DNA from: Paludibacteraceae bacterium
GTDB lineage: Bacteria > Bacteroidota > Bacteroidia > Bacteroidales > Paludibacteraceae
Direction: 5' to 3'
DNA: 64,000 bases
NCBI GenBank assembly: GCA_016297215.1
Contig: JAEDGZ010000004.1
Span: 28,166 to 92,165, forward strand
In this document: positions 19,540-27,698 of the stretch, piece by piece
How the letters are laid out: every line of letters begins with the position of its first letter
How positions within the stretch are numbered: the stretch's first letter is position 1
Translations under genes and position numbers: made by a program
Notes under the pieces: model-generated
What the model was told of the DNA's origin: nothing
Database searches by the model: none
The model's input: only the letters and a program-made list of their open reading frames with translations

Positions 19540-19731
19540 GATTTAACTTCGTGTTGGAACTTCGCTGCGCTCCGTGTTGATAACTTCGTGTATTTAACTG
19601 CGTGTGAGAAACTCCGCTTCGCTCCGTGTAATTAACTTTGTGTACAGCCCGTAGGGCTTTCTTACATTTACTTTCTTACAGCCCGATAGGGCTTGCTTAC
19701 ACGCAGTTTTATACAGCCCCGCAGGGGCTTC
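19540..19731. repeat. spacer of 14-bp units and short hairpins
   Basis: Units AACTTCGTGTNNNT alternate with insertions such as CGCTGCGCTCCG, followed by the hairpins AGCCC-GTA-GGGCT, AGCCC-GATA-GGGCT and AGCCCC-GCA-GGGGCT. It is the reverse-oriented relative of 5133-5276. Confidence 0.65.
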
Positions 19732-20478
19732 TTAACTCTTTATATTCCCGCTGACGTTGATGACTTCGCCGGTGATGTAGGCGGCTTTGTCGGAGGCGAG
19801 GAAGACCGCCACGTTGGCTACGTCTTCGGGTTCGCCTGCGCGGCGCAGTGCGATGTCTTGCACCCATTGGGCACGCACCTCATCGGGCAACGCCTGCGTC
19901 ATCTCGGTCATGATAAAGCCCGGCGCGATACTGTTCACCCGCACCCCGCGCGGACCTATCTCTTTCGACAGCGACTTGGTGAGCGAGATGAGTGCCCCTT
20001 TGGACGCTGCGTAGTTGCATTGACCGGCGTTTCCGAACAAGCCGACCACCGACGAGATGTTAATAATAGAGCCGCTGCGACGGCGCATCATGTGGGTGGA
20101 GACCAACTTGCAGAAGTTGAACGCCGCCTTGAGGTTCGCGGTGATGACCGTGTCCCACTGGCTCTCGTCCATGCGCATGAGCAGGCTATCGCGCGTGATA
20201 CCCGCGTTGTTGACGAGGATGTCTATCTGCCCGAAGGTCTCGAGCACGCTGTTCACCACCTGCTCGGTGGTGTGGTAATCGGAAGCGTCTGCCTGTATCG
20301 CCATGCAACGGCGACCCATGTTCTCCACCTCGTGCGCCACCTCGTCCGCACTGTCTTTGCGGTGCAGATAGGTGAACGCGATGTCCGCCCCTTCGGCTGC
20401 CATCGCCAGCACAATAGCGCGACCAATGCCGCGACTCCCGCCCGTGATAAGGGCTGTTTTATCGGATAATAAGTTCAT
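19732..20478 (-). CDS. fabG: 3-oxoacyl-[acyl-carrier-protein] reductase
   Basis: NADPH-dependent SDR that reduces 3-ketoacyl-ACP. Starting at the ATG at 20478 gives 248 residues beginning MNLLSDKTALITGGSRGIGRA, the standard FabG N-terminus with TGGSRGIG. Later motifs are NNAGITRD, the catalytic Ser (INISSVVG) and YAASKGAL (Tyr-x3-Lys), and PGFIMTEMT. An upstream in-frame extension begins within the type C spacer and is not family-like. Gene order fabZ-fabG-fabI supports a single biosynthetic operon. Confidence 0.96.
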   Translation of the reverse strand: MNLLSDKTALITGGSRGIGRAIVLAMAAEGADIAFTYLHRKDSADEVAHEVENMGRRCMAIQADASDYHTTEQVVNSVLETFGQIDILVNNAGITRDSLLMRMDESQWDTVITANLKAAFNFCKLVSTHMMRRRSGSIINISSVVGLFGNAGQCNYAASKGALISLTKSLSKEIGPRGVRVNSIAPGFIMTEMTQALPDEVRAQWVQDIALRRAGEPEDVANVAVFLASDKAAYITGEVINVSGNIKS

Positions 20479-20481
20479 AAG

Positions 20482-20516
20482 GACCCCCTCCGGCTCCCCC
20501 TGCAAAGGGGGAGGGC
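20482..20516. repeat. type C GC-rich palindrome
   Basis: CCCCCTCCGGCTCCCCC and GGGGGAGGGCGG arms around TGCAAA, directly upstream of fabG. Confidence 0.65.
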
Positions 20517-20549
20517 GGAAGAATAGTTTAGTTTATACAAAAAGTAATT

Positions 20550-20999
20550 TTATTTATTCCTTCCCTCCGTAGGGAGGGTAGGGGTGGGTCGTTTTGTCAG
20601 CATAAACGACAGTCTGCCTTTGCAGCACATCAAGCCGTCCACGGTGGCTTCGGCATCTACCACCACCAGCGGACCTTTCTTGCCCGTGATGGTGGAGCGG
20701 GTTACCACGGTGTCGCCCGGGTGCACCTGACGCTTGAAGCGCACATCGTTCAAGCCGGCGTAGAGCGCCAACTTACCATCTAAGTCGTCTTTGAGCAGCA
20801 AGGCACTCCCTTGTGCCATCATCTCGCACAGGATGACCCCGGGGACAATCGGGTTGCCGGGGAAATGTCCCTGCGTGAAAAACTCATTCTCGCGGATGGT
20901 GTACCGTGCAGTGGCTATACCGTCTGCCACCTCCGCCTCATCCACCAGCAACATCGGCTCGCGATGGGGGATGACCTGCTTGATTTCTTCTCGGTTCAT
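20550..20999 (-). CDS. fabZ: 3-hydroxyacyl-[acyl-carrier-protein] dehydratase
   Basis: Hot-dog fold dehydratase producing trans-2-enoyl-ACP. The 149 residues start MNREEIKQVIPHREPMLLVDEA and contain the catalytic histidine motif GHFPGNPIVPGVILCEMMAQ (His and Glu in the paired sites). The last 13 residues, RPTPTLPTEGRNK, come from a type C spacer palindrome (20553-20587) that has replaced the normal end of the gene, so the natural C-terminus is about residue 136. In N-terminal wording it resembles stand-alone FabZ of anaerobic gut bacteria. Confidence 0.95.
   Translation of the reverse strand: MNREEIKQVIPHREPMLLVDEAEVADGIATARYTIRENEFFTQGHFPGNPIVPGVILCEMMAQGSALLLKDDLDGKLALYAGLNDVRFKRQVHPGDTVVTRSTITGKKGPLVVVDAEATVDGLMCCKGRLSFMLTKRPTPTLPTEGRNK
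20553..20587. repeat. type C palindrome forming the 3' end of fabZ
   Basis: CTTCCCTCC-GTA-GGGAGGGTAG stem-loop covering the stop region of fabZ. Confidence 0.7.
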
Positions 21000-21100
21000 G
21001 TTTTTAATGGATTAAGGAGCAAGGATTAAGGATAAAAGACTTATTATCTCCGTCTGTTTTGATTAAGGATGAAAGACTTATTACTATCGTCTGTGAGTTT

Positions 21101-21140
21101 CCCCGCCCCCTGCCCCCTCCCCGCAAGCGGGGCGGGGGAG
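21101..21140. repeat. type C palindrome
   Basis: GCCCCCTCCCCGC-AA-GCGGGGCGGGGGAG, nearly identical to 33595-33638. It is flanked by GGATTAA/ATCCTTC 7-mers between fabF and fabZ. Confidence 0.78.
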
Positions 21141-21188
21141 TTTGTATAGTCGAAACTATTTAGTCTTTAATCCTTCATCCTTTATCCT

Positions 21189-22430
21189 TCATCTAATCGG
21201 TCTTATCGCTACTGTCGCATTGTGGCCGCCGAAGCCGAGGGAGTTGGAGATAGCGATGTCTATCTTGTGCTCCTCTGCGTGCAGCGGGGTGTAGTAGAGG
21301 TCGCAGAAGGGGTCGGGCTCCGTCAGCCCTATCGTGGGCGGCACGATACCGTTCTCCACCGCCAGCGCCGTCAGCACCAACTCCAGTCCGCCTGCCGCGC
21401 CGAGCATGTGTCCGGTCATCGACTTGGTGGAACTGATGAGCGCGCGGCGTGCCTCCTCCTCGCCCAATGCGAGTTTGATAGCCTTGGTCTCCGCGGAGTC
21501 GTTCAGCGCGGTGCCTGTGCCGTGGGCGTTGATGTAGAGCGTCTCGCCATCGCGGTAGCCTGCTTGGTCGAGTGCCGCGCGGATACAGCGTGCGGTAACC
21601 GTGCCGTCAGGACGCGGCGCGGTGTAGTGGTGTGCATCGCAGGTGTGTCCGTAGCCGCATACCTCGGCGATGATATGTGCTCCGCGGGCGATGGCATGCT
21701 CCATCTCCTCCAGCACCATCACGCCGGCACCTTCTGCCATGACGAAGCCCTTGCGGCGGCTGTCGAAGGGCAGGCACGCCATAGCGGGGTCTTCCACGGT
21801 GCTCAGTGCCCGCGCATTGGCAAAGCCGCCTATAGCCAGCGGGTGGATAGCCGCTTCGGAACCGCCCGCCACGATGGCGTCTGCGCGCCCTGCTTGGATA
21901 GCAAGGAACGCCTCGCCGATGGTGTTCGTGCTGGTGGCGCATGCCGCCACGGAGGTCAGGTTAGGACCTTGCGCGTTGAGGCGAATAGCCGTGTTGCCGC
22001 CGCCCATGTTCGCAATCAGCATGGGGATGAACAGCGGCGATACGCCTTTCGCGCCGCGGTCCAAGTAGTTCTTGGTCTGCGCCACGAAAGTCTGCAAGCC
22101 GCCTATGCCGGAGCCTAAATAGACACCCAGTCGCTCGGGGGCGATGTTCTCGCCGCTGACCAAGCCGCTCTGCTGCATGGCCTCCAAGGAAGCCGCTACT
22201 GCGAACTGGCAGAAGAGGTCGTAGTGGCGAATCTCCTGCGCCGTCAGTCCGGCTGCGATAGGGTCAAAGTTCTTCACTTGTCCTGCCACATGGATGGGCA
22301 GCACTTCGTCTTCAAAGCCGCGAATGGGCTCGATGCCGCACTTGCCCGCGATGGCTGCTGCCCACGTCTCGGCGGCGGTATTTCCGATAGAGCAGATTGC
22401 CCCAAGTCCGGTGATTACTACTCGTTTCAT
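21189..22430 (-). CDS. fabF: 3-oxoacyl-[acyl-carrier-protein] synthase II
   Basis: Condensing enzyme that extends acyl-ACP with malonyl-ACP. The 413 residues begin MKRVVITGLGAICSIGN and carry the complete Cys-His-His triad: Cys in TSVAACATSTNTIGEA, His in INAHGTGTALNDSAETKAI, His in KSMTGHMLGAAGGLE. C-terminal SNSLGFGGHNATVAIR is typical. It leads the fab block, following the acyl-CoA ligase gene in the same direction. Confidence 0.96.
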   Translation of the reverse strand: MKRVVITGLGAICSIGNTAAETWAAAIAGKCGIEPIRGFEDEVLPIHVAGQVKNFDPIAAGLTAQEIRHYDLFCQFAVAASLEAMQQSGLVSGENIAPERLGVYLGSGIGGLQTFVAQTKNYLDRGAKGVSPLFIPMLIANMGGGNTAIRLNAQGPNLTSVAACATSTNTIGEAFLAIQAGRADAIVAGGSEAAIHPLAIGGFANARALSTVEDPAMACLPFDSRRKGFVMAEGAGVMVLEEMEHAIARGAHIIAEVCGYGHTCDAHHYTAPRPDGTVTARCIRAALDQAGYRDGETLYINAHGTGTALNDSAETKAIKLALGEEEARRALISSTKSMTGHMLGAAGGLELVLTALAVENGIVPPTIGLTEPDPFCDLYYTPLHAEEHKIDIAISNSLGFGGHNATVAIRPIR

Positions 22431-22440
22431 ATTTGGAAGA

Positions 22441-22541
22441 CCCTCCCCGCCCCTCCCTTAAAGGGAGGGAGTTGAGAGAGATTGGTTTTAGTTATACATT
22501 ACCTAATTATTAAGTCTCCCTTTAAGGGAGATTTAGAGGGT
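22441..22541. repeat. two type C palindromes upstream of fabF
   Basis: CCCCTCCCTTAAAGGGAGGG (22451-22470) and TCTCCCTTTAAGGGAGA (22515-22531), separated by A/T-rich sequence. The second partly forms the 3' flank of the ligase gene. Confidence 0.7.
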
Positions 22542-24188
22542 CTATATCAAGTATCTCTTTATACTCCCTTTCGGGGTTTTGGCGAAGGGGTCGAAGCGCA
22601 GTTCAAAGGTCTTCACCTGCGCGTACTGTGGCAGACGGCTGTTGAGGTTGCGCAAGTTCTCCTCCATGATGGCATCCAGTTGTTGCATTGCAGGGGACAC
22701 CTCACTCCCTCCCTTTAGGGATGGTTGGGGTAGGCTGCCATCCTCTTTCGGCACGATGATGGCGTGGAGCAGGTGCTCGCGTTGTACCACCACCGACTCT
22801 TGCACGCCGGGCATGCCGTTGAGCAGCACTTCTATCTCCTCGGGGAAGATGTTCTGCCCGTTGGATGACAGCAGCATGTTTTTGCACCGTCCTACGAGGA
22901 AGAGCGTGCTGTCTTTATCCAGCGTGCCGAGGTCGCCCGTGCGGAACCAACCGTCTTCGGTGAACGCCTCTGCTGTGGCTTCGGGGTTCTTGTAGTAGCC
23001 GGCGAACACGCACTCGCCTTTCACCTGAAACTCCCCCGGGATATTCTCGGGGTCAGGCGATGCGATACGCACTTGCAGGCTCTCGATGGTCTCGCCGCAA
23101 CTCTTGGCTTTGTAGCGCCCCACGTGCCCTAATGACAGTAGCGGAGCGCACTCCGACATGCCGTAGCCCGTGATGAACGGCATGCCGATACGGAATGCCA
23201 GCAGTTGCTCTATCGCAGGCGGGATAGCCGCGCCGCCGGTGGCAAACACCTCTATCTTCCCGCCCAGTGCCGCCATCATTTTCTCGCGAAGCAGGCGGTA
23301 ATACTGCTCGCTTTCCGGGTGCGCAGGCGTCCCCGCCTGCTGACCTATCACATATTCCACCATCTTCGCCAGCACCAGCGGCACGGCAAAGAATATCTTG
23401 GGGCTGTAGGCTTGCATGATTTCCACCACCACCGATGGTATCGGCAACCGCCCGAGGATGACCGTGTGCATTCCCCTGCACATCGGCGTGATGAGGTCGC
23501 AGGTCAAGCCGAAGATATGCGCGTAGGGCAGGATACTCACGTAGTTGTCGCCCGCGCAGTAGGGAATATGCGTCTGAAACGCCTCCACGTTCCAACTGAA
23601 GTTCCGCGCCGTCAGCATCACGCCTTTGGGGTTTCCCGTAGAGCCGGAGGTGTACATGATGGCGCACACGTCGTCTAAGTCGCGGTGGTGGAAATACACA
23701 TCCGCGGCACTGTACCCCTGCGGGTAGGCGGCAGCGAGCAGTGCATCGGCTTGCTCGTAGGCGTGCCGCGCCTCCTCGGTCGCCGCCAGCAACTCTAAGG
23801 TGTCGGTGTCGAGGACGGCTACCACGTTGGGCATGGCGTCGAACGACATCGCGTCAAACGATTTCTTCTCCGTATAGAGTATCTTGCTGTCCGAGTGGTT
23901 GACCAACTGCTGCACGTCGGCGGGCAGGAAGGCGTTGTAGAGTTGTACGCTCACATAGCCGCCCGTGAGGGCTGCCAGAAAGACCTCCGACCAATGCACC
24001 GAACTCTTGGCATTGATGGCTATCTTGTCGCCTTCTTGCAGTCCGATGGTTTGCCACACGAGGTGCAGACGGGCGATGTTACGCGCCAACTCGCCGTAGG
24101 TCTCCGTCCGCACCTGATAGTCCGACAGCGCCGCCGCCGACCAGTGTGCTTTTACCGAATCTTCAAATAACTGTGTGAGATTTGTCAT
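22542..24188 (-). CDS. AMP-dependent long-chain acyl-CoA synthetase
   Basis: Activates fatty acids by adenylation. The 548 residues contain the P-loop-like signature YTSGSTGNPKGVM, the FITGYGMSECAPLLS block and GWFRTGDLGTLD, then the C-terminal SSNGQNIFPEEIE and a terminal Lys region KTPKGSIKRYL. Two segments look foreign: QQAGTPAHPESE (about 282-293) is encoded by a type B palindrome (23314-23341), and DGSLPQPSLKGGSEVS (about 484-499) by a type C palindrome (22703-22737). Both leave the frame open and fall in variable surface regions. It may recycle exogenous fatty acids into the adjacent fab pathway. Confidence 0.92.
   Translation of the reverse strand: MTNLTQLFEDSVKAHWSAAALSDYQVRTETYGELARNIARLHLVWQTIGLQEGDKIAINAKSSVHWSEVFLAALTGGYVSVQLYNAFLPADVQQLVNHSDSKILYTEKKSFDAMSFDAMPNVVAVLDTDTLELLAATEEARHAYEQADALLAAAYPQGYSAADVYFHHRDLDDVCAIMYTSGSTGNPKGVMLTARNFSWNVEAFQTHIPYCAGDNYVSILPYAHIFGLTCDLITPMCRGMHTVILGRLPIPSVVVEIMQAYSPKIFFAVPLVLAKMVEYVIGQQAGTPAHPESEQYYRLLREKMMAALGGKIEVFATGGAAIPPAIEQLLAFRIGMPFITGYGMSECAPLLSLGHVGRYKAKSCGETIESLQVRIASPDPENIPGEFQVKGECVFAGYYKNPEATAEAFTEDGWFRTGDLGTLDKDSTLFLVGRCKNMLLSSNGQNIFPEEIEVLLNGMPGVQESVVVQREHLLHAIIVPKEDGSLPQPSLKGGSEVSPAMQQLDAIMEENLRNLNSRLPQYAQVKTFELRFDPFAKTPKGSIKRYLI
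22703..22737. repeat. type C palindrome in frame in the acyl-CoA ligase gene
   Basis: CTCCCTCCCTTTAGGGATGG core, the same class as the spacers on both sides of fabF. Confidence 0.65.
23314..23341. repeat. type B palindrome in frame in the acyl-CoA ligase gene
   Basis: CCGGGTGCGCAGGCG-TCCC-CGCCTGC, identical in core to the intergenic copies at 8309 and 35257, here read as AGTPAHPE. Confidence 0.88.
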
Positions 24189-24214
24189 ATATTGTCTCGT
24201 TGTTTCCGTAGTTA

Positions 24215-24242
24215 CTGGGGACGCGGGCGTCTCGCCCGCGGT
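24215..24242. repeat. palindromic repeat, type A
   Basis: GGGGACGCGGGCG-TCT-CGCCCGCGGT between the ligase and AraC genes. Confidence 0.78.
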
Positions 24243-24248
24243 GGTCCG

Positions 24249-24311
24249 CGTAGTTTTCGTAGTTCCCGAGCACTCCGAGTATTCTGATTATTCTGAGCAC
24301 TCCGAGCACCG
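24249..24311. repeat. 9-bp tandem repeat array
   Basis: Seven units in strict 9-bp phase: CGTAGTTTT, CGTAGTTCC, CGAGCACTC, CGAGTATTC, TGATTATTC, TGAGCACTC, CGAGCACCG. It adjoins a type A palindrome. Confidence 0.82.
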
Positions 24312-24366
24312 TTTGCTAAGTCGAAAGTAATAAGTCTTTTATCCTCTATCCTTTATCCCTCATCCT

Positions 24367-25218
24367 TTATCCTTTCCTATACTCCCTCGGTCCTACCCCC
24401 TCGTGGGTGCGGAAGAACTTCCCGAACGCCGACTGGTTGCTGAAGCCCAGTTCGTAACTAATCTGCGAAATGGTCTTGTCTTCGTTCTGCAGGCTCTTGC
24501 GGGCTTGCAGCATCAGTTTGTCGGCTATTATCTCGATGGCGGGCTTGCCCGTAACGCTCTTCACGCAGGCGGACACATAGCGCGCCGTCAGGTGCAGCCG
24601 GTCGGCGTAGTAGCCCACCGAGTGCTCCTCGCGGTAGTGGCTCTCCAGCAGCGCCAGGAAGCGCGCACACACCTCCTCCTCACGCGTCTGTGGCTGACCG
24701 TTGTAAGGCAGCAGGTAGTAGGCAAAACCGTAGATATACGCCTTGATGATATAGTATATGGTCTGTTTCTGATACGGGTTGTTCTTGTGCGAAAGAGACG
24801 AACGCAGGACACCCAATGCCGTCTCTAACGATGACAGCGACTCGCCCTCAAGGTGCACCAGAGGCTCCCGACGAAGGTTCAAGAACATCTGATAACTGTT
24901 CTTCAGGTTCAGATATTCAATGTACGCGCGCGACATCAGCACTACCCGCGCCTCGAAGTCCTTGCTCAAGCCCAACCGCTTCACGCGCTGCTGCTGGATA
25001 ATCACCAGCATATCGTTCTTCTGCACGTGATACGCCACGCTGTCTATCTGGAAATCCGCCTCGCCGCAGGTTACCAGCGCCACGCACACGTGGTCCACCT
25101 CGTAGGTGATGCCGCGGTCGAACAGCGAGTGCGTCTTGTCCAGCAGCACCACGTCATCATCCAAGCACAGCGTACCCATGCTTCGATACTGATTTGCCGA
25201 TAGTCTTGTTACGTCCAT
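24367..25218 (-). CDS. AraC-family transcriptional regulator
   Basis: Cytoplasmic regulator of 283 residues: an N-terminal cupin-like sensor domain (about 20-160) and a C-terminal double helix-turn-helix (about 180-283), with ISQISYELGFSNQSAFGKFFRTHEGVGPREYRKG carrying the AraC/XylS signature. The sensor sequence HVQKNDMLVIIQQQ is of the AraC_binding type. It is transcribed towards the acyl-CoA ligase and fab genes and could control them; no operator was identified. Its promoter is at 25440-25469, with a leader of over 200 nt full of 7-mer repeats. Confidence 0.93.
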   Translation of the reverse strand: MDVTRLSANQYRSMGTLCLDDDVVLLDKTHSLFDRGITYEVDHVCVALVTCGEADFQIDSVAYHVQKNDMLVIIQQQRVKRLGLSKDFEARVVLMSRAYIEYLNLKNSYQMFLNLRREPLVHLEGESLSSLETALGVLRSSLSHKNNPYQKQTIYYIIKAYIYGFAYYLLPYNGQPQTREEEVCARFLALLESHYREEHSVGYYADRLHLTARYVSACVKSVTGKPAIEIIADKLMLQARKSLQNEDKTISQISYELGFSNQSAFGKFFRTHEGVGPREYRKG

Positions 25219-25229
25219 ATAGATTAGGA

Positions 25230-25435
25230 TGAAGGATAAAAGACACAGGATTAAAGACGAAATAGTCTTGTTAGGATAAAGGATGAAGGATAAGGAAAGT
25301 AATATCTCGCTACGCGAGGTAATACGTAATAGTTAATATCCCATTGTGCATATTACTTATTACCTATTACCTATTTAGTCTTTCATCCTTCATCCTTCAG
25401 TGAGCATAGCGAACGGTCTTTAATCCTAATTTCTG
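25230..25435. repeat. 7-mer repeat spacer in the AraC leader
   Basis: Runs of AGGATAA/AGGATGA, then ATTACCT units, then ATCCTTC units. Together with the promoter and the 11-bp array, these fill the 549-base gap 25219-25767; no gene was seen. Confidence 0.65.
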
Positions 25436-25439
25436 CTTG

Positions 25440-25469
25440 CAAAAGTAGTCATTTTGTATGGAACGGCAA
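25440..25469 (-). promoter_or_regulatory. promoter of the AraC-type gene
   Basis: Minus strand TTG, 19 nt, TACTTTTG. Confidence 0.65.
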
Positions 25470-25570
25470 AATAAATATGATAATCCGAACAGTTTTTCGT
25501 ACAAATAAGACTATTTTTCTTTCTCTCTACTTGTTTCCTTTCATATCCCCCAACTATCTATCAGCTGTCA

Positions 25571-25658
25571 ATTACGGCAACGACACGACAACGACACGGC
25601 AACGACACGACAACGATACGAAAAGAAAAGTAGTTAAAAAGCATATCAAAAAAACTGC
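25571..25658. repeat. 11-bp tandem repeat array
   Basis: Eight units: ATTACGGCAAC, GACACGACAAC (twice), GACACGGCAAC, GATACGAAAAG, then decaying A-rich 11-mers. It is preceded by GCTGT-CAATT-ACGGC, the same hairpin-like start as the array at 47877. Confidence 0.82.
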
Positions 25659-25684
25659 TTAACAGGTCATGTTAGGCAGCCTCT
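25646..25684 (-). terminator. terminator downstream of the SDR gene
   Basis: On the minus strand the stem CTGCCTAACA/TGTTAAGCAG (one mismatch) is followed by a run of T. The stem word GTTAGGCAGCCTC is shared with the terminator at 9841. Confidence 0.7.
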
Positions 25685-25767
25685 TTGTGTATTGTTGTTG
25701 TACGACTACAATCGCCGAGTCCGATTTCCGAATGTATGGATTGATGATAAGCAATGCGGATTTCTGA

Positions 25768-26547
25768 TTAAGCGTATAGTCGTCCAACGATATAGTTGAC
25801 GAGGCGCAGTGGAAGAAGCCATTGTAAGAAAGCGAAGAGATGGTACTCTGCGCCGCCGATGTACTGCGGGCGCGGGTGGCGGGCAGTGGCGATACGGTAG
25901 AGGCAACGCGCCATGGCTTGGGGCGTCAGTCCTCGTTGCTCATCTCGCTCCATGGCGGCTACTGCCTGCTCGGCGTGGGGGTAGGGAGTTGAGAGTTGCA
26001 CTTTCTTGCGGGCGGCGGTGAAGCCCGTCTGCACATCGCCGGGCATGAGGACGGAGACGCAGATACCGTAGTCGCGCACCTCGTTCTGCAAGGCAAGCGC
26101 AAAGGCATTGATGGCTGCTTTGCTGGCAGAATAGAAACTCTGGTAGGGGATGGGAAGGATGGCTGCGACGCTGCTGGTGAAGATGATACGCCCTTGTCGG
26201 CGTTGGCGCATGTGGGGCAAGACCTGCTTCACCACCGCAACGGCGCCGGTGAAGTTCACGTCCATCTGTCGGCGCACATCCGCTATCGGCGTGCACTCGG
26301 CAGGTCCGGAGATGCCGAAGCCCGCGTTGAGGATAAGGACATCGATATGGTCGGTGCGTCGCATGACTTCCTCCACGGCACGCCGGACACTCGCTTCGTC
26401 GGTTACATCGCACGGGATAGTGCCGCGTCGCGACAAGTCAAACACCTGATACCCTCGCTCGGCGAACAACTGCGCCGTCGCTTTTCCTATGCCGGAAGAG
26501 GCTCCTGTGATGAGAAGGGTTTGAGTGATGGATTTACGGTTGTTCAT
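25768..26547 (-). CDS. SDR-family oxidoreductase
   Basis: Classical short-chain dehydrogenase/reductase of 259 residues starting MNNRKSITQTLLITGASSGIGKATA (TGxxxGIG motif). It contains LILNAGFGISG (NAG motif), catalytic Ser in IIFTSSVAAI and YSASKAA (Tyr-x3-Lys). The C-terminus is hydrophobic (FLQWLLPLRLVNYIVGRLYA), suggesting membrane association as in DltE/YciK-like enzymes. The substrate is not deducible. The ATG at 26547 is preferred over an upstream in-frame ATG because it directly precedes the Rossmann strand. The gene lies 81 bp downstream of mdh. Confidence 0.88.
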   Translation of the reverse strand: MNNRKSITQTLLITGASSGIGKATAQLFAERGYQVFDLSRRGTIPCDVTDEASVRRAVEEVMRRTDHIDVLILNAGFGISGPAECTPIADVRRQMDVNFTGAVAVVKQVLPHMRQRRQGRIIFTSSVAAILPIPYQSFYSASKAAINAFALALQNEVRDYGICVSVLMPGDVQTGFTAARKKVQLSTPYPHAEQAVAAMERDEQRGLTPQAMARCLYRIATARHPRPQYIGGAEYHLFAFLQWLLPLRLVNYIVGRLYA

Positions 26548-26628
26548 TGCTAAAACAAGAAGGGGCAAGTGCTGTATATCTCACAGTACTCGCCCCTTCG
26601 TTCTTAGGATTATCCCATAAGAGGGAAC

Positions 26629-27570
26629 TTACAACACATTCAGCCCTTTGAGAATCTCGGTGGTCTTGCGAACAGCCGCTTCGCTGTCTTTCAGGCGTGC
26701 AGCCTCAGCCTCAGTGAGCTTGAGTTCGAGCACCTTCTCGATACCGTTCTTTCCGATGATACAGGGTACACCGATAGTGATGTCGGACATGCCATACTCA
26801 CCTTCGAGTGCAGCGGCGCAAGGAATCATCTTCTTCTGGTCTTTGATGATAGCCTCAGCTACGCTTGCGGAAGCCGCACCCGGAGCCATCCATGCGCTGG
26901 TGCCGAGCAAGCCGGTTAGGGTAGCACCGCCTACCATGGTCGATTTCACTACCTCGTCAATCTGCTCCTGGGTCAGGAAGTTGCTAACGGGGATACCTTT
27001 GTAGGTCATGTAGCTTACCAAAGGAATCATCGTGGTGTCGCCGTGACCACCGATAACGAAGCCTTCTACATCATTTGCATTGCAGCCGATAGCTTGGCTC
27101 AAGAAGTACTTGAGGCGTGCGCTGTCGAGTGCGCCACCCATACCAATCACGCGGTTGCGGGGCAGACCGAGCGCGTGGAGCGCAAGATAAGCCATGGGGT
27201 CCATAGGATTGGAAACGATGATGAGGATAGCGTTGGGCGAATAGGTCAGCACCTGATTAGCCACAGACTTCACGATACTTGCGTTTATACCAATCAACTC
27301 CTCACGGGTCATACCCGGCTTACGGGGCATACCGCTGGTGATGATAACCACGTCAGAGTTAGCGGTCTTGGTGTAGTCATTGGTAACGCCGGTAACAACG
27401 GTATCAAAGCCCATCAACTGAGCCGTTTGCATGATATCCATTGCCTTACCCTCTGCGAAACCCTCCTTGATATCAATCAGACATACTTCGTTGGCTACCT
27501 CGTTCACAGCCAACACGTTTGCACACGTTGCGCCCACATTTCCGGCGCCTACAACGGTTACTTTTGACAT
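26629..27570 (-). CDS. mdh: Malate dehydrogenase (LDH-like type)
   Basis: NAD-dependent oxidation of malate to oxaloacetate. The 313 residues begin MSKVTVVGAGNVGATCANVLA (GxGxxG), with the malate-selecting segment SGMPRKPGMTREELIG, the SNPMDPMAYLALHALGLPRNRVIGMGGALDSARL block and the catalytic histidine in VIGGHGDTTMIPLV. It is of the homotetrameric lactate-dehydrogenase-like class usual in Bacteroidota. The strong promoter at 27612-27642 and low repeat content suggest high expression, consistent with a central metabolic gene. Confidence 0.97.
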   Translation of the reverse strand: MSKVTVVGAGNVGATCANVLAVNEVANEVCLIDIKEGFAEGKAMDIMQTAQLMGFDTVVTGVTNDYTKTANSDVVIITSGMPRKPGMTREELIGINASIVKSVANQVLTYSPNAILIIVSNPMDPMAYLALHALGLPRNRVIGMGGALDSARLKYFLSQAIGCNANDVEGFVIGGHGDTTMIPLVSYMTYKGIPVSNFLTQEQIDEVVKSTMVGGATLTGLLGTSAWMAPGAASASVAEAIIKDQKKMIPCAAALEGEYGMSDITIGVPCIIGKNGIEKVLELKLTEAEAARLKDSEAAVRKTTEILKGLNVL

Positions 27571-27611
27571 AATTGTATAGATTTAGAATGTTTATTCTTG
27601 TTTTTCGACCA

Positions 27612-27642
27612 CAAAGGTACTGCTTTTTCCTGACCCGTGCAA
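27612..27642 (-). promoter_or_regulatory. promoter of mdh
   Basis: Minus strand TTG, exactly 20 nt, TACCTTTG. The leader is about 40 nt. Confidence 0.8.
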
Positions 27643-27698
27643 ATAAATTTGCATTTTGTAATGTGAAATAGACAAAATTGCCACGGTGTTATGGCAAT

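Noticed and set aside
18748..25218. aryl-polyene or other secondary-metabolite cluster
   Set aside because: Only one ketosynthase, one ketoreductase, one dehydratase and one FabI-type reductase are present, without ACPs, chain-length factor, acyltransferases or exporters. Ordinary fatty-acid synthesis is the simpler reading.
25477..25662. 61-codon open frame downstream of the AraC promoter
   Set aside because: Most of it is the 11-bp array translated (Thr/Arg/Asn repeats); no start context or homology-like features.
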